This document shows, in pieces, positions 25,044 through 32,712 of a stretch of DNA of 32,712 nucleotides. Both the position numbers and the translations under genes were made by a program. The notes beneath the pieces were generated by a model. The model was not told where the DNA came from and made no database searches. It saw only the letters and a list, made by a program, of their open reading frames with translations. Position 1 is the stretch's first letter. Every line of letters starts with the position of its first letter. The stretch covers positions 1-32,712 of the forward strand of contig JACPPR010000062.1 in NCBI GenBank assembly GCA_016190895.1, in the 5' to 3' direction. Source of the DNA: Chloroflexota bacterium (lineage in GTDB: Bacteria; Chloroflexota; Dehalococcoidia; Dehalococcoidales; UBA2162).

Positions 25044-28000
25044 TTAGCGAGTTTCTACCAACTCCGGAGCCTTCGCCGGCGCTTTCACCGCCGCATCGAT
25101 TTGGGCAAAGATTTCATCATCGGTAAAATGTTTCAAGGCAATAGCCTGTGTCGGGCACTTGGCATTACACAGGCCGCATCCCTTGCAGAGAACCGGGTTA
25201 ACCACGGCTTTCTTGCCTTTTTCTTTCTTTTGAAGCTGAACGGCGCCGTATTTGCAAACCGCTTCGCACGCTCCGCACCCGATGCACTCGCTCTCTTTAA
25301 CTTCGCAGATAGAACCCTGGGCGATGACCGACTTATTTGAAAGTATCTCGGCAGCCCGGGCGGCGGCAGCCAAAGCCTGGCTGACCGTCTCCGAGATATG
25401 CTTGGGATAGTGAGCTATTCCGCACAGGAAAACGCCGTCCCCGGCGGTATCGACAGGTCTCAATTTAACATGAGCTTCTTGCAAGAAACCATCCGGATTC
25501 AAAGGCACTTTGAAGAGCCGTGATACTTCTTTGCTCGATGCCGAGGGGATGACGGCAGCCGCCAGAGCCAGTAAATCCGCATCCAGGGCAATCTTTTTAC
25601 CCATAATGTCATCGGTGGCGGTGACCCGCAGAATACGCTTGCCGCCTTCTTCGACGACTTCCACCTGGGGCTTATCATCCGGCTCGTAGCGGATAAACTT
25701 CACTTCCTTATCCGCCGCCTCACGGTAATAATCTTCTCTGAACCCGTAGGTCCTCATATCCCGGTAGATGATGTAGACATCGGTCTGGGGGTTGATTTCT
25801 TTTAGCTTCAGGGCATTCTTGACCGCCTGGCTGCAGCACACGCGCGCGCAGTAATTTCTATCTTTTTGCCGGCAGCCGACGCACTGAATCATGACCACGC
25901 TCTGAGCGTTCGTTACCTTCTGTTCTTTTTTGGCAATTCGCTCCTCCAGCTCGAGCAGGGTCAACACCCTGTCATCCTGCCCGTAGAGGTACTCGGTGGG
26001 CTTATATTCGCTGGCGCCGGTAGCGATGATGCTGATGCCATGTTGAATCTCCCTGACCATTTCTCCGGTCTTCACTTTGGTGGTGAAATTGCCCACATAT
26101 CCGGAAGTCTCGGTGATGGTGGAATCAGTCATTTTGTGAATCAAGGGATTCTTGTAAACTTTACTGGCGATATCAGCCAGATACGCCTGAACGTCCATCC
26201 CTTCCAGCGTATACCGAAGCCTTCGGGCTATCCCGCCAAGCTCGCTGTCTTTTTCGACAAGGAAAACTTCGAATCCCTGATTGGCCAGGCTGAGGGCGCT
26301 GGTCATACCGGCCAGACCGCCCCCGACCACTAATCCTCTCTTATCGACCGGCAGCTCGAACTCCTCCAGAGGCTCTAACCGGCTAGCCCGGGCTACCGAC
26401 ATCCGGACAATATCCTTTGCCTTTTCGGTGGCGTCTTCATGCTCTGTGGAATGGACCCAGGAGCAATGCTCCCTGATATTAGCCATATCGAAGAAGTACT
26501 GGTTAATGCCGCCCTCACGGAGCGTCTCCCGGAATGTCGGCTCGTGCGTTCTGGGAGTGCAAGCGGCAACAACCACACGGTTGAGTCCCTTTTCCCTGAT
26601 ATGGTCGGCTATCTGCTGGGCATTTTCAGTAGAGCAGGCAAAGAGGCTTTGTTGAGCGTGAACAACGCCCGGTAAGGTAGAGGCATATTCGACTACCGCC
26701 GGAACATCCACCACCCTGCCGATGTTGGCGCCGCAGGCGCACACAAACACCCCTATCTTAAGCTCTTCTCCAGAGACGTCCCTCTCCAGGGGATATGCCT
26801 TTTTCCTGGCCAGCTTGCCCCGCCGGCGCGCCAGTAGTTGACCGACAAGGGCGCCGGCGCCGCTAGCTGTCATCACCGATTCGGGAATGTCTACGGGACC
26901 CTGGAAGGCGCCGCTGACAAAAACGCCCGGCCGGGAGGTCTCGATAGAGTTAACCGGACCGGTCTGGCAGAAACTATGCGAGTTGAGTTCGATGCCGAAC
27001 TTCTCAGCCAGCTCATCGACATTTTCAGGCGGGTTCAGCCCGACGGACAAGACCACCATATCGAACTCTTCTTCCTTCACTCCATCATCGGTGGTCGAGT
27101 ATTTGATGGTAACATTCTTGCTTTTCGGTAGCTCTTTGCCTACCGATACGTAGCTTCTGATAAAACGGACCCCGGGCAGGCTTTCCGTCCTCTGGTAAAA
27201 GCGCTCGAAGTCCTTACCGAAAGACCGAATATCGTTATGGAAGACAGCCGCCTCGATATCGGTGTCATGGTCTTTAGCCAGAATCACCTGCTTCTGGGTA
27301 TAGGTGCAGCAGACGGCCGAGCAATAGCTATTGCCGCCCGGGATAACCTGTCTGGAGCCGACGCACTGAATCCAGGCAATTTTCTTGGGATGTTTGCCGT
27401 CGGAAGGTCGCTTTATCTCGCCTTCGTGAGGGCCTGTCGAGCACAGCATCCGCTCGAAGTCCAGACTGGTTATTACGTTTTCGAATTTGCCGTAGCCATA
27501 ATCATTCCTCAGCCCAGGATCGAATACCTGATAGCCAGGAGCCAGGACTATCGCCCCAACTTCTATCTCTATTTTCTCCGGTTTTTGATAGAGGTCGATG
27601 GCATTTTTCTCGCAGACTCCCACGCAAATCTGGCATTTTTTATTCTGCAGGAAGAGGCATTTGTCAGGTTCGATATAAGACTTAAGCGGAGTCGCCTGCG
27701 GAAAATAGACATGGATGCATTTGCTATTGGATAATTCCTGATTGTACTTATCGGGGACTCTGACCGGGCAGTACTCGGCACAAACGCCGCAGCCCGTGCA
27801 TTTGTTCTCCAGAATGTATCGCGGCTTATTAATCAGGGTAACCTTGAAGTCTCCGGCCTCGCCTTCGACACGCTCGACTTCGGTAAGGGTCATTATCTCG
27901 ATATTGGGATGACGGCTGGCTTCATTGAATTTGGGAGACTCGATACACATCGAGCAGTCATTGGTAGGGAAGGTCTTATCGAGCTGAGCCATCTTGCCGC

Positions 28001-28160
28001 CAAGAGCCGGCGATTTTTCAATCAGATAAACCTTAAATCCCATATTGGCCATATCGAGCGAAGCCTGAATGCCGCTGATGCCTCCGCCGACTACCATCAC
28101 ATCCCCGATGTTACTCTTCACGGGATTATTACTCTGCTCTTTGATTGGTTCCTTTGCCAT
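25044..28160 (-). CDS. bamE: BamE-like double HdrA flavoprotein
   Basis: A 1038-residue protein made of two HdrA-like modules. The first has FAD site VVGGGISGIQA (about 23-33), two ferredoxin-type motifs (CTGCGVCAEYCP at about 121 and CQICVGVCEKN at about 176) and CVGSR. The second starts with KIGVFVCACGANIG (about 468), has FAD site VVGGGLAGMTSA (about 611) and CVGCR, and ends in two [4Fe-4S] motifs, CIGCGACEAVCK and CKGCGLCNAKCP. HdrA is the flavin-based electron-bifurcating centre of heterodisulfide reductases. Its length and order match BamE. It starts one base after the fdhD stop, with AAGGA in the end of fdhD. Confidence 0.9.
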   Translation of the reverse strand: MAKEPIKEQSNNPVKSNIGDVMVVGGGISGIQASLDMANMGFKVYLIEKSPALGGKMAQLDKTFPTNDCSMCIESPKFNEASRHPNIEIMTLTEVERVEGEAGDFKVTLINKPRYILENKCTGCGVCAEYCPVRVPDKYNQELSNSKCIHVYFPQATPLKSYIEPDKCLFLQNKKCQICVGVCEKNAIDLYQKPEKIEIEVGAIVLAPGYQVFDPGLRNDYGYGKFENVITSLDFERMLCSTGPHEGEIKRPSDGKHPKKIAWIQCVGSRQVIPGGNSYCSAVCCTYTQKQVILAKDHDTDIEAAVFHNDIRSFGKDFERFYQRTESLPGVRFIRSYVSVGKELPKSKNVTIKYSTTDDGVKEEEFDMVVLSVGLNPPENVDELAEKFGIELNSHSFCQTGPVNSIETSRPGVFVSGAFQGPVDIPESVMTASGAGALVGQLLARRRGKLARKKAYPLERDVSGEELKIGVFVCACGANIGRVVDVPAVVEYASTLPGVVHAQQSLFACSTENAQQIADHIREKGLNRVVVAACTPRTHEPTFRETLREGGINQYFFDMANIREHCSWVHSTEHEDATEKAKDIVRMSVARASRLEPLEEFELPVDKRGLVVGGGLAGMTSALSLANQGFEVFLVEKDSELGGIARRLRYTLEGMDVQAYLADIASKVYKNPLIHKMTDSTITETSGYVGNFTTKVKTGEMVREIQHGISIIATGASEYKPTEYLYGQDDRVLTLLELEERIAKKEQKVTNAQSVVMIQCVGCRQKDRNYCARVCCSQAVKNALKLKEINPQTDVYIIYRDMRTYGFREDYYREAADKEVKFIRYEPDDKPQVEVVEEGGKRILRVTATDDIMGKKIALDADLLALAAAVIPSASSKEVSRLFKVPLNPDGFLQEAHVKLRPVDTAGDGVFLCGIAHYPKHISETVSQALAAAARAAEILSNKSVIAQGSICEVKESECIGCGACEAVCKYGAVQLQKKEKGKKAVVNPVLCKGCGLCNAKCPTQAIALKHFTDDEIFAQIDAAVKAPAKAPELVETR

Positions 28161-28161
28161 C

Positions 28162-28956
28162 TTATCCGTCCTTACCAGTCGAGTATCCTTCAGACGCCCG
28201 GCCCAGCCGCTCCGGGTGGGAATACACCATCAGGCGACTGCCACGGGCGTAGCCAACCAGGGTAATACCTAACTCACGACCTAGCGAAACAGCCTTTGCC
28301 GTAGGTGAGGTGCGTGAAACAACTACCGGGACCCCCATCTTGGCCGCCTTACGCACCATCTCGGAGGAAAGTCGTCCCGTGCTCAACAGTATGCCGTCTT
28401 TAGTCTTTAGTCCTCGCAACAGGCATTCGCCCAGTATCTTGTCCAGAGTGTTGTGTCGCCCGATATCCTCAGCCACTACCATCAGTTTCTTAGAATCGGC
28501 CAGCGCCGAAGCATGCACGCCGCCGCTCAGCCGGTATAGCTCCTCCTGGTCTTGAAGCTGCTTCATCAGGGATAACACTTCTGTCGGTGTAACGACGAAA
28601 GCCGAGTCCACTTTCTGTCCCTGAGCGGTGAAAGTAGCGCCCCCGCCGCAGCCGGAGGTCAATGTGCGCCGGGTCGGCGCCTTGTATTCTGCGTTGTTCA
28701 GCTTGACATCAGCCAGTGAGTCATCTTCGCAGACCCGCATCGTGGCCACATCCTTCATACCGGTGATAATGCCCTCGGCGTAGAGGAAGCCGAGGACAAG
28801 CGGGGTCAGCCTGGTCGGAGTACACAGGATGGTAACCAGTTCCTGGCCGTTGATATAAATGGTCAGCTCCATCTCGCCGGGCACGTGCGCCGTGCCCCTG
28901 ACCCACCCTTCATCAGAAAAGCGGTCGACTGTAATCTCCGGCGCCATACCGTTCAT
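28162..28956 (-). CDS. fdhD: FdhD-type sulfur carrier for Mo/W cofactor enzymes
   Basis: A FdhD/NarQ family protein. Known members take sulfur from a cysteine desulfurase and pass it to the metal of bis-pterin formate dehydrogenases. The family segments LVLGFLYAEGII, TSGCGGG, FVVTPTEVLSLM, GGVHASAL, EDIGRHNTLDKI and STGRLSSEMV are present. Only the first cysteine of the usual Cys-x-x-Cys pair is kept (CGGG). The frame is open back to 29073 inside bamD; I prefer the ATG at 28956 or 28947, where family homology starts and a GGAG site is near. No formate dehydrogenase gene is visible, so it most likely serves the tungsten enzyme encoded at the head of this cluster. Confidence 0.88.
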   Translation of the reverse strand: MNGMAPEITVDRFSDEGWVRGTAHVPGEMELTIYINGQELVTILCTPTRLTPLVLGFLYAEGIITGMKDVATMRVCEDDSLADVKLNNAEYKAPTRRTLTSGCGGGATFTAQGQKVDSAFVVTPTEVLSLMKQLQDQEELYRLSGGVHASALADSKKLMVVAEDIGRHNTLDKILGECLLRGLKTKDGILLSTGRLSSEMVRKAAKMGVPVVVSRTSPTAKAVSLGRELGITLVGYARGSRLMVYSHPERLGRASEGYSTGKDG

Positions 28957-29017
28957 CTCCAGTTCACCAATCGCTTGCTCTTGTTCGCTTTCTCCATAGT
29001 TAACCTCTCTGAAGCGG

Positions 29018-30163
29018 TTAGGGCAACGCCTCCTGGATAATTTCCGTGATGTCCTTAATTTCGATAGCTTCACTATTTTGCCCGGTCAACCGGCTATCCT
29101 CGAAGTTGACGATGCAATACGGGCAGCCAGTCACCAGCGTCTCAGCCCCGGCTTCCTTGGCCTGGTCTAATCTGAGGTTCGAGAACCGTTCGTTCTTGGG
29201 CGTATCCATCCAGATTCTGCCACCGCCCCCGCCGCAGCAGAGACTATCTTTGAGCGAATCAGCCATCTCAACCAGTTTCAGACCGGGCACCTTCTTTAAG
29301 GCTTCCCGAGGTTCGTCATAGACGCCATTATGCCGCCCCAGGTAGCAAGGGTCGTGATAGGTGACTTTCTTGGCGTACTCTTTGGTCGGCTTAATCTTTC
29401 CTTTATCGATAAGCTCGAAGAGATACTGGGAGATATGGACTACCTCGAAATCTACTTTAAATTCGGTATACTCGTTCTTGAAGGTGTGGTAGCAGTGAGG
29501 GGAAGAAACCAGGATTTTCTTCACACCTTTTTCGATAAAAGTCTTGATGTTTTCCCTGGCCAGGCGTTTGAATAAAGCCTCATCGCCCGTCTTGCGGATG
29601 CTTTCGCCGCAGCAATTCTGCTCGGCGCCCAGTATCCCGAAACCTATGCCTGCCTTGTTAAGGATACCGGCTGTAGCCACGGCCACTTTCTTTAACCTGG
29701 CGTCATAGGCGGTATAGCAGCAGGGGAAATACAGAATTTCCATAGTTTCGGTAAAGGGTTTTACCCCCAGCCCCTCCGCCCAGGCTGTCCTGTTCTTTCG
29801 AGGTTCGCCCAAGGGGTTGCCTTCAGAACCGAGACTGGCGCTCACTGTGTGGATAGGAGCCGGAGAAATGCCGGCGTCCGAGGCAATTCTGCGCAAAGAG
29901 ACCCCGACTTCAATCTGCTTGACGCCTCGGGGGCACTTCGTAGGGCAGTTATTGCAGGTGGTGCAGCGCCATATCTCTTCACCGTCTATCTCCGGCAAAC
30001 CGAAGTTAGCCTGGCGGATTATGTTACGGATACTGAATTTTCTGACCCGGTTCCAGGGGCAGACGGTATCGCATAATCCGCACTGGTAGCAGTATTTGAA
30101 GGCTTCTCCACCAGCTTCTTTTATGATTCCTATTGCTTCTTTATCGGGGGCTACAATTTCCAT
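29018..30163 (-). CDS. bamD: BamD-like HdrD-type FeS protein
   Basis: A 381-residue protein. It has two N-terminal [4Fe-4S] motifs (CYQCGLCDTVCPWN at about 25 and CTTCNNCPTKCPRG at about 67), then two cysteine-rich CCG domains: PCCYTA with NCCGES, and DPCYLGRHN with LCCGGGGGR and a final CPYC. CCG domains hold the non-cubane clusters of HdrB/D. It should pass electrons between the HdrA-like subunit and BamC/BamB. It starts 33 bases after bamC, with AGGATTAGG upstream. Its 3' end lies close to the fdhD start. Confidence 0.88.
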   Translation of the reverse strand: MEIVAPDKEAIGIIKEAGGEAFKYCYQCGLCDTVCPWNRVRKFSIRNIIRQANFGLPEIDGEEIWRCTTCNNCPTKCPRGVKQIEVGVSLRRIASDAGISPAPIHTVSASLGSEGNPLGEPRKNRTAWAEGLGVKPFTETMEILYFPCCYTAYDARLKKVAVATAGILNKAGIGFGILGAEQNCCGESIRKTGDEALFKRLARENIKTFIEKGVKKILVSSPHCYHTFKNEYTEFKVDFEVVHISQYLFELIDKGKIKPTKEYAKKVTYHDPCYLGRHNGVYDEPREALKKVPGLKLVEMADSLKDSLCCGGGGGRIWMDTPKNERFSNLRLDQAKEAGAETLVTGCPYCIVNFEDSRLTGQNSEAIEIKDITEIIQEALP

Positions 30164-30196
30164 TTTTGCCTAATCCTTTTAGCTCTCCTGAGCTAT

Positions 30197-30724
30197 TTAG
30201 CCATTTTGTATCTGGCTAAGCGTCTCTTGTACCTTCTTCAAGCCGTGTTTTCTGACCAGCGTCTCTAAGGCTATCTCCGTCTCTTCAGGCTTCTCCTCTT
30301 CAGGTTCTTCCTCGACATCTCTTTCTTCGTAAGTGAGACAGCCAGGCTCGCAGACCTGAACGCACATCGGCTTCTCCAGCGGCGGCACGCTTTCACACAT
30401 ATCGCATTTTAGAGGCAGATTGGAATCAGGCTCCTTGAAAATATCCCGGGAGGGGCAGGATGCCCCGCAGAAGGTGCACAGGGTGTATTCCTTGCCGCTG
30501 ATGGTGTGGACTTGTCTGCCGTTGCATTGGGCTGGAGTGTAGTCACTGGCATATACCGGCACGTACTCATTTGCCAGTTCGTTGCGGAACACTCGAATCC
30601 GCGACCTGGCCGGATTAACAATGCTGCATTTCGGTATGGCGTGAAATGCGGAGCATGCCATCTCACAGGCCCGGCAGCCGGTGCATTTATCAGTATTGAC
30701 CTTGATTACCTTATCTTTTTTCAT
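30197..30724 (-). CDS. bamC: BamC-like [4Fe-4S] electron-transfer subunit
   Basis: A 175-residue ferredoxin of the HybA/DmsB kind. Cysteines occur in CTGCRACEMACSAFH (about 14-26), CTFCGASCPS, CDMCES and CVQVCEPGCLTYEE, enough for three [4Fe-4S] clusters. An acidic Glu-rich stretch (about 138-150) and a helical end follow. In class II benzoyl-CoA reductase BamC binds BamB and feeds it electrons. It is separated from bamB by about 148 bases of repeat DNA, longer than any other gap in the cluster. Confidence 0.85.
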   Translation of the reverse strand: MKKDKVIKVNTDKCTGCRACEMACSAFHAIPKCSIVNPARSRIRVFRNELANEYVPVYASDYTPAQCNGRQVHTISGKEYTLCTFCGASCPSRDIFKEPDSNLPLKCDMCESVPPLEKPMCVQVCEPGCLTYEERDVEEEPEEEKPEETEIALETLVRKHGLKKVQETLSQIQNG

Positions 30725-30747
30725 CTGTGACCCGCCCTTCGTTCATC

Positions 30748-30865
30748 ACTACCCTCTCTCCCTTGAGGGGAGAGGGCTGGGGTGAGGGTGACTTTTTAGA
30801 TGTACCCCTCACCTTAATTCCTGAATCAAGTTCAGGACAGGCTCTCTCCCGCAATGGGAGAGGAA
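30748..30865. repeat. Repeat-rich spacer between bamB and bamC
   Basis: The segment 30748-30792 is an inverted-orientation copy of the CTCACCC..CCCTCTCCC/GGGAGAGG core found in the elements at 16009 and 21920. A second hairpin pair (CTCTCCC..GGGAGAG, about 30842-30864) and CCTGAA..TTCAGG (about 30823-30839) follow. No gene fits in the gap. Confidence 0.65.
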
Positions 30866-30872
30866 ATATGCA

Positions 30873-32712
30873 CTATCCTTTTGCTGCTCCGGCCGAGACC
30901 GTTTGAGCCGGGGCGACCTCGCCATCGGTCAGAATGCCCCTCTTTTCAAAGTCTTTTCTGACGTAATCCAGACCGAGCTTGTCCAGAGTCTCCGCCGTGG
31001 GAATGCCTTCTTCGTTCCATCCCCTGTAGGCGTAGTAATCGCTGAGCAGCTTCTGTTCCCATTCTTCGTTTCTAGGCTTGCCATCCACGCCTACTGCCCA
31101 GTGGTCTTCCGGCGGCCTCTCGTCCTTTCTCCTCATGCCTCTCCTTACGTTGAGAGCCCTGACGAGATTCCGGTTCCTTTGCCCGATTTCCCAGAGCTTG
31201 GCTTCATCAAGCCCAATTCCGGTCGCCAGAGAGATTATCTCCGGTTCATTGTGAATGTGATAGGCGACCTTGCCGCCGAACTGGCCCCTGAAGGATGAGA
31301 GGAAGGCGCACAGCCCGGTGGCGTCGTCTATATAATGCATCATCTCATCCCATTCGGTAATGGCGCAAGCAGCTTCATTGGATAGCAGCTCGCGTTTCTT
31401 CCATTCCAGGAAAATCTTCTTGAATTTTTCGTCGGGAACGGCAGTCCATTCTTTCACAAAGGCCTCTCTTTCCTCCACGGTGGGGAATGGGTCCTGCGGG
31501 AAGGAGCCTTCGATTTGGGTAATTGCCATCTTCTCTCCGGTGGCTATCATCAGGAAATACCGGGGGTTCACTTTGCCCAGCTTGATGGGAAGCTGTTCGA
31601 ATTTCTTGGTGGTATTGTGGTCGAATTTCTCAGCGCCCTTGCCAATCTGGCGGGCGGCTGCGTAAACGCCATTAGCTAATATGTCGCCGATGCCTTCCCG
31701 GCGAACTATCTTATCGAGCAGATAATGAAACCTGCCCCTGATGTCGGACGGCATTCCCGGGAAGTCTTTATCGGTCAAGATGCCGGCTTCGAGAAGCTCA
31801 AGGGCGAAGGCGATAATCTGAGGAGTTGAGTAGGCATCCACTCCGTATTCCTGAGCGATAGGCAGTATTTCATAGCTGAAATCCAGTTCTTGAAAGGCCG
31901 CCATGTGGAAGGTGTCCTTGGCGTAGCATTTATAGGAGAATCTCTTACCTCCCGGCATAGTAATCACATTATGGCATTGTTTGGGACAGTTGAAGCAACC
32001 CGTTTGCCGGTCCAGGTAGTCGTACTTCAGCTTTCTCCAGCGCTCTTCGAGTTCTTTGTTCCAGTAACCCTTTTGACGCTTACGCGCATTGCCCCAGGCA
32101 AAGTTGTCGTGGTGGAAAGAGTCATCCTCGTCGGATGCCATCCAATCCCCGAGCTGTTCACGGTGCTTGGCCATTTGTACGTATTCAGGGGAATGCCCTC
32201 TTTCCCTGGCCAGCGCCTCGTTTTCTTCGTGCCTTGCCATAATCGTTTTTCTCGCATCCATACTCATCTCAAAAAGCTCAGCGGGTTTGGCGACATAGAC
32301 GTCCTTCGTCCCGCGAATGGCAATCGCCTTTAGCCTCTTATCTCCCATAATCGCGCCAATGCCGCCCCGAGCGGCGCTGGCATCGCTATGGTCTATAGAA
32401 GCAGTATAAACCCTGTTTTCACCGGCCAGACCGATGGCGGCTACCTGGGCTTTCTCCTGACCCAATTCTGCTCTGATAAGGTCGGCAGTTTCCCGGGTGC
32501 CTTTGCCGGCAAGATACCTGGCGTCACGTATTTCCACTTTGTCATTGAATATCCAGAGGTAGACCAGGTGTGGGGACTTGCCTCGAATGATGATTTTGTC
32601 ATAGCCGGCGAATTTCATCTCGGGGCCGAAGTAGCTGCCCATCAGGGAATGCGCCATCAAGTTTGTCTGAGGGGAGAAGGTGTTAATCGCGGTGCGGGTG
32701 GCGCCCGGCACC
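30873..32712 (-). CDS. bamB: BamB-like tungsten aldehyde-ferredoxin-oxidoreductase-family catalytic subunit, partial
   Basis: The frame runs off the right edge, so roughly the first 50 residues are missing; 613 codons are visible. It belongs to the AOR family, which binds a tungsten bis-pterin and one [4Fe-4S] cluster; CFNCPKQCH with a later cysteine in DATGLCAFLS fits the cluster. RGGIGAIMGDKRLKAI, YGVDAYSTPQIIAFALELLE, EGIGDILANG, QIEGSFPQDPFP, DEMMHYIDDATG and NVRRGMRR resemble BamB as I remember it rather than aldehyde-oxidising AORs. BamB reduces benzoyl-CoA to the 1,5-dienoyl-CoA. It heads a nine-gene cluster on the minus strand; its promoter is outside the window. Confidence 0.87.
   Translation of the reverse strand, partial: VPGATRTAINTFSPQTNLMAHSLMGSYFGPEMKFAGYDKIIIRGKSPHLVYLWIFNDKVEIRDARYLAGKGTRETADLIRAELGQEKAQVAAIGLAGENRVYTASIDHSDASAARGGIGAIMGDKRLKAIAIRGTKDVYVAKPAELFEMSMDARKTIMARHEENEALARERGHSPEYVQMAKHREQLGDWMASDEDDSFHHDNFAWGNARKRQKGYWNKELEERWRKLKYDYLDRQTGCFNCPKQCHNVITMPGGKRFSYKCYAKDTFHMAAFQELDFSYEILPIAQEYGVDAYSTPQIIAFALELLEAGILTDKDFPGMPSDIRGRFHYLLDKIVRREGIGDILANGVYAAARQIGKGAEKFDHNTTKKFEQLPIKLGKVNPRYFLMIATGEKMAITQIEGSFPQDPFPTVEEREAFVKEWTAVPDEKFKKIFLEWKKRELLSNEAACAITEWDEMMHYIDDATGLCAFLSSFRGQFGGKVAYHIHNEPEIISLATGIGLDEAKLWEIGQRNRNLVRALNVRRGMRRKDERPPEDHWAVGVDGKPRNEEWEQKLLSDYYAYRGWNEEGIPTAETLDKLGLDYVRKDFEKRGILTDGEVAPAQTVSAGAAKG

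Noticed and set aside
21291-28160. Reading as an NADH dehydrogenase (Nuo) or a bifurcating hydrogenase operon
   Set aside because: No membrane Nuo subunits and no hydrogenase catalytic subunit are present; the order with HdrA, MvhD, HdrD-like and AOR fits the bam type.
28957-29073. Upstream start for fdhD inside bamD
   Set aside because: The first 39 residues are basic, unlike the family, and overlap the bamD coding end; starts at 28956 or 28947 fit better.

Overview
The window reads as chromosomal DNA of a strictly anaerobic bacterium, most likely a Chloroflexota (Dehalococcoidia-like) member. This rests on the gene families (oxygen-sensitive ferredoxin oxidoreductases, a tungsten enzyme of the aldehyde ferredoxin oxidoreductase type, HdrA/MvhD proteins), frequent TTG/GTG starts, and a surface protein of the HTH/Ig/Gly-Tyr type I associate with that group. 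The taxonomic call is inference; no rRNA or marker gene is present.

Layout. Positions 1-5700 (all minus strand) hold a surface/secretion block: a tandem-HTH protein fused to a membrane segment and Ig-like ectodomain that appears frameshifted, then a lipoprotein that is a free-standing copy of a subtilase prodomain, then the subtilase itself, which runs off the left edge. Positions 5951-9391 (plus) hold tRNA-Arg(CCG), a four-subunit pyruvate:ferredoxin oxidoreductase (porGDAB) and tRNA-Pro(TGG). Positions 9549-12586 (minus) hold a DUF1638 protein and a histidine kinase/response regulator pair. Positions 12864-14426 hold an IS1182-type transposase. Positions 14500-15821 hold an orphan Rhs tip with a HExxH toxin-like tail and a small lipoprotein behind it. 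A tRNA-Gly(TCC) with an odd C33 and a MITE-like element follow. Positions 16235-21186 (plus) hold an FtsX/MacB-type ABC export system with one very large permease and two ATPases.

Positions 21291-32712 (minus) hold the main item: the order AOR - FeS protein - HdrD-like - FdhD - double HdrA - MvhD - NuoE - NuoF - NuoG-like matches bamBCDEFGHI, the class II (ATP-independent, tungsten) benzoyl-CoA reductase complex, with fdhD inserted between bamD and bamE. BamBC would hold the ring-reducing site; BamDEFGHI would carry electrons through FeS clusters, FAD and FMN between ferredoxin, NAD(H) or another carrier and BamBC, probably by flavin-based bifurcation. The nearby Por enzyme would supply reduced ferredoxin. 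No other aromatic-degradation gene is in view, so the substrate is inferred from homology and gene order.

The window is rich in short non-coding repeats: a MITE-like family with CTAGTG ends, of which one copy supplies the stop codon of bamH; REP-like hairpins; and a 119-bp imperfect palindrome. Several genes show recent duplication or decay.
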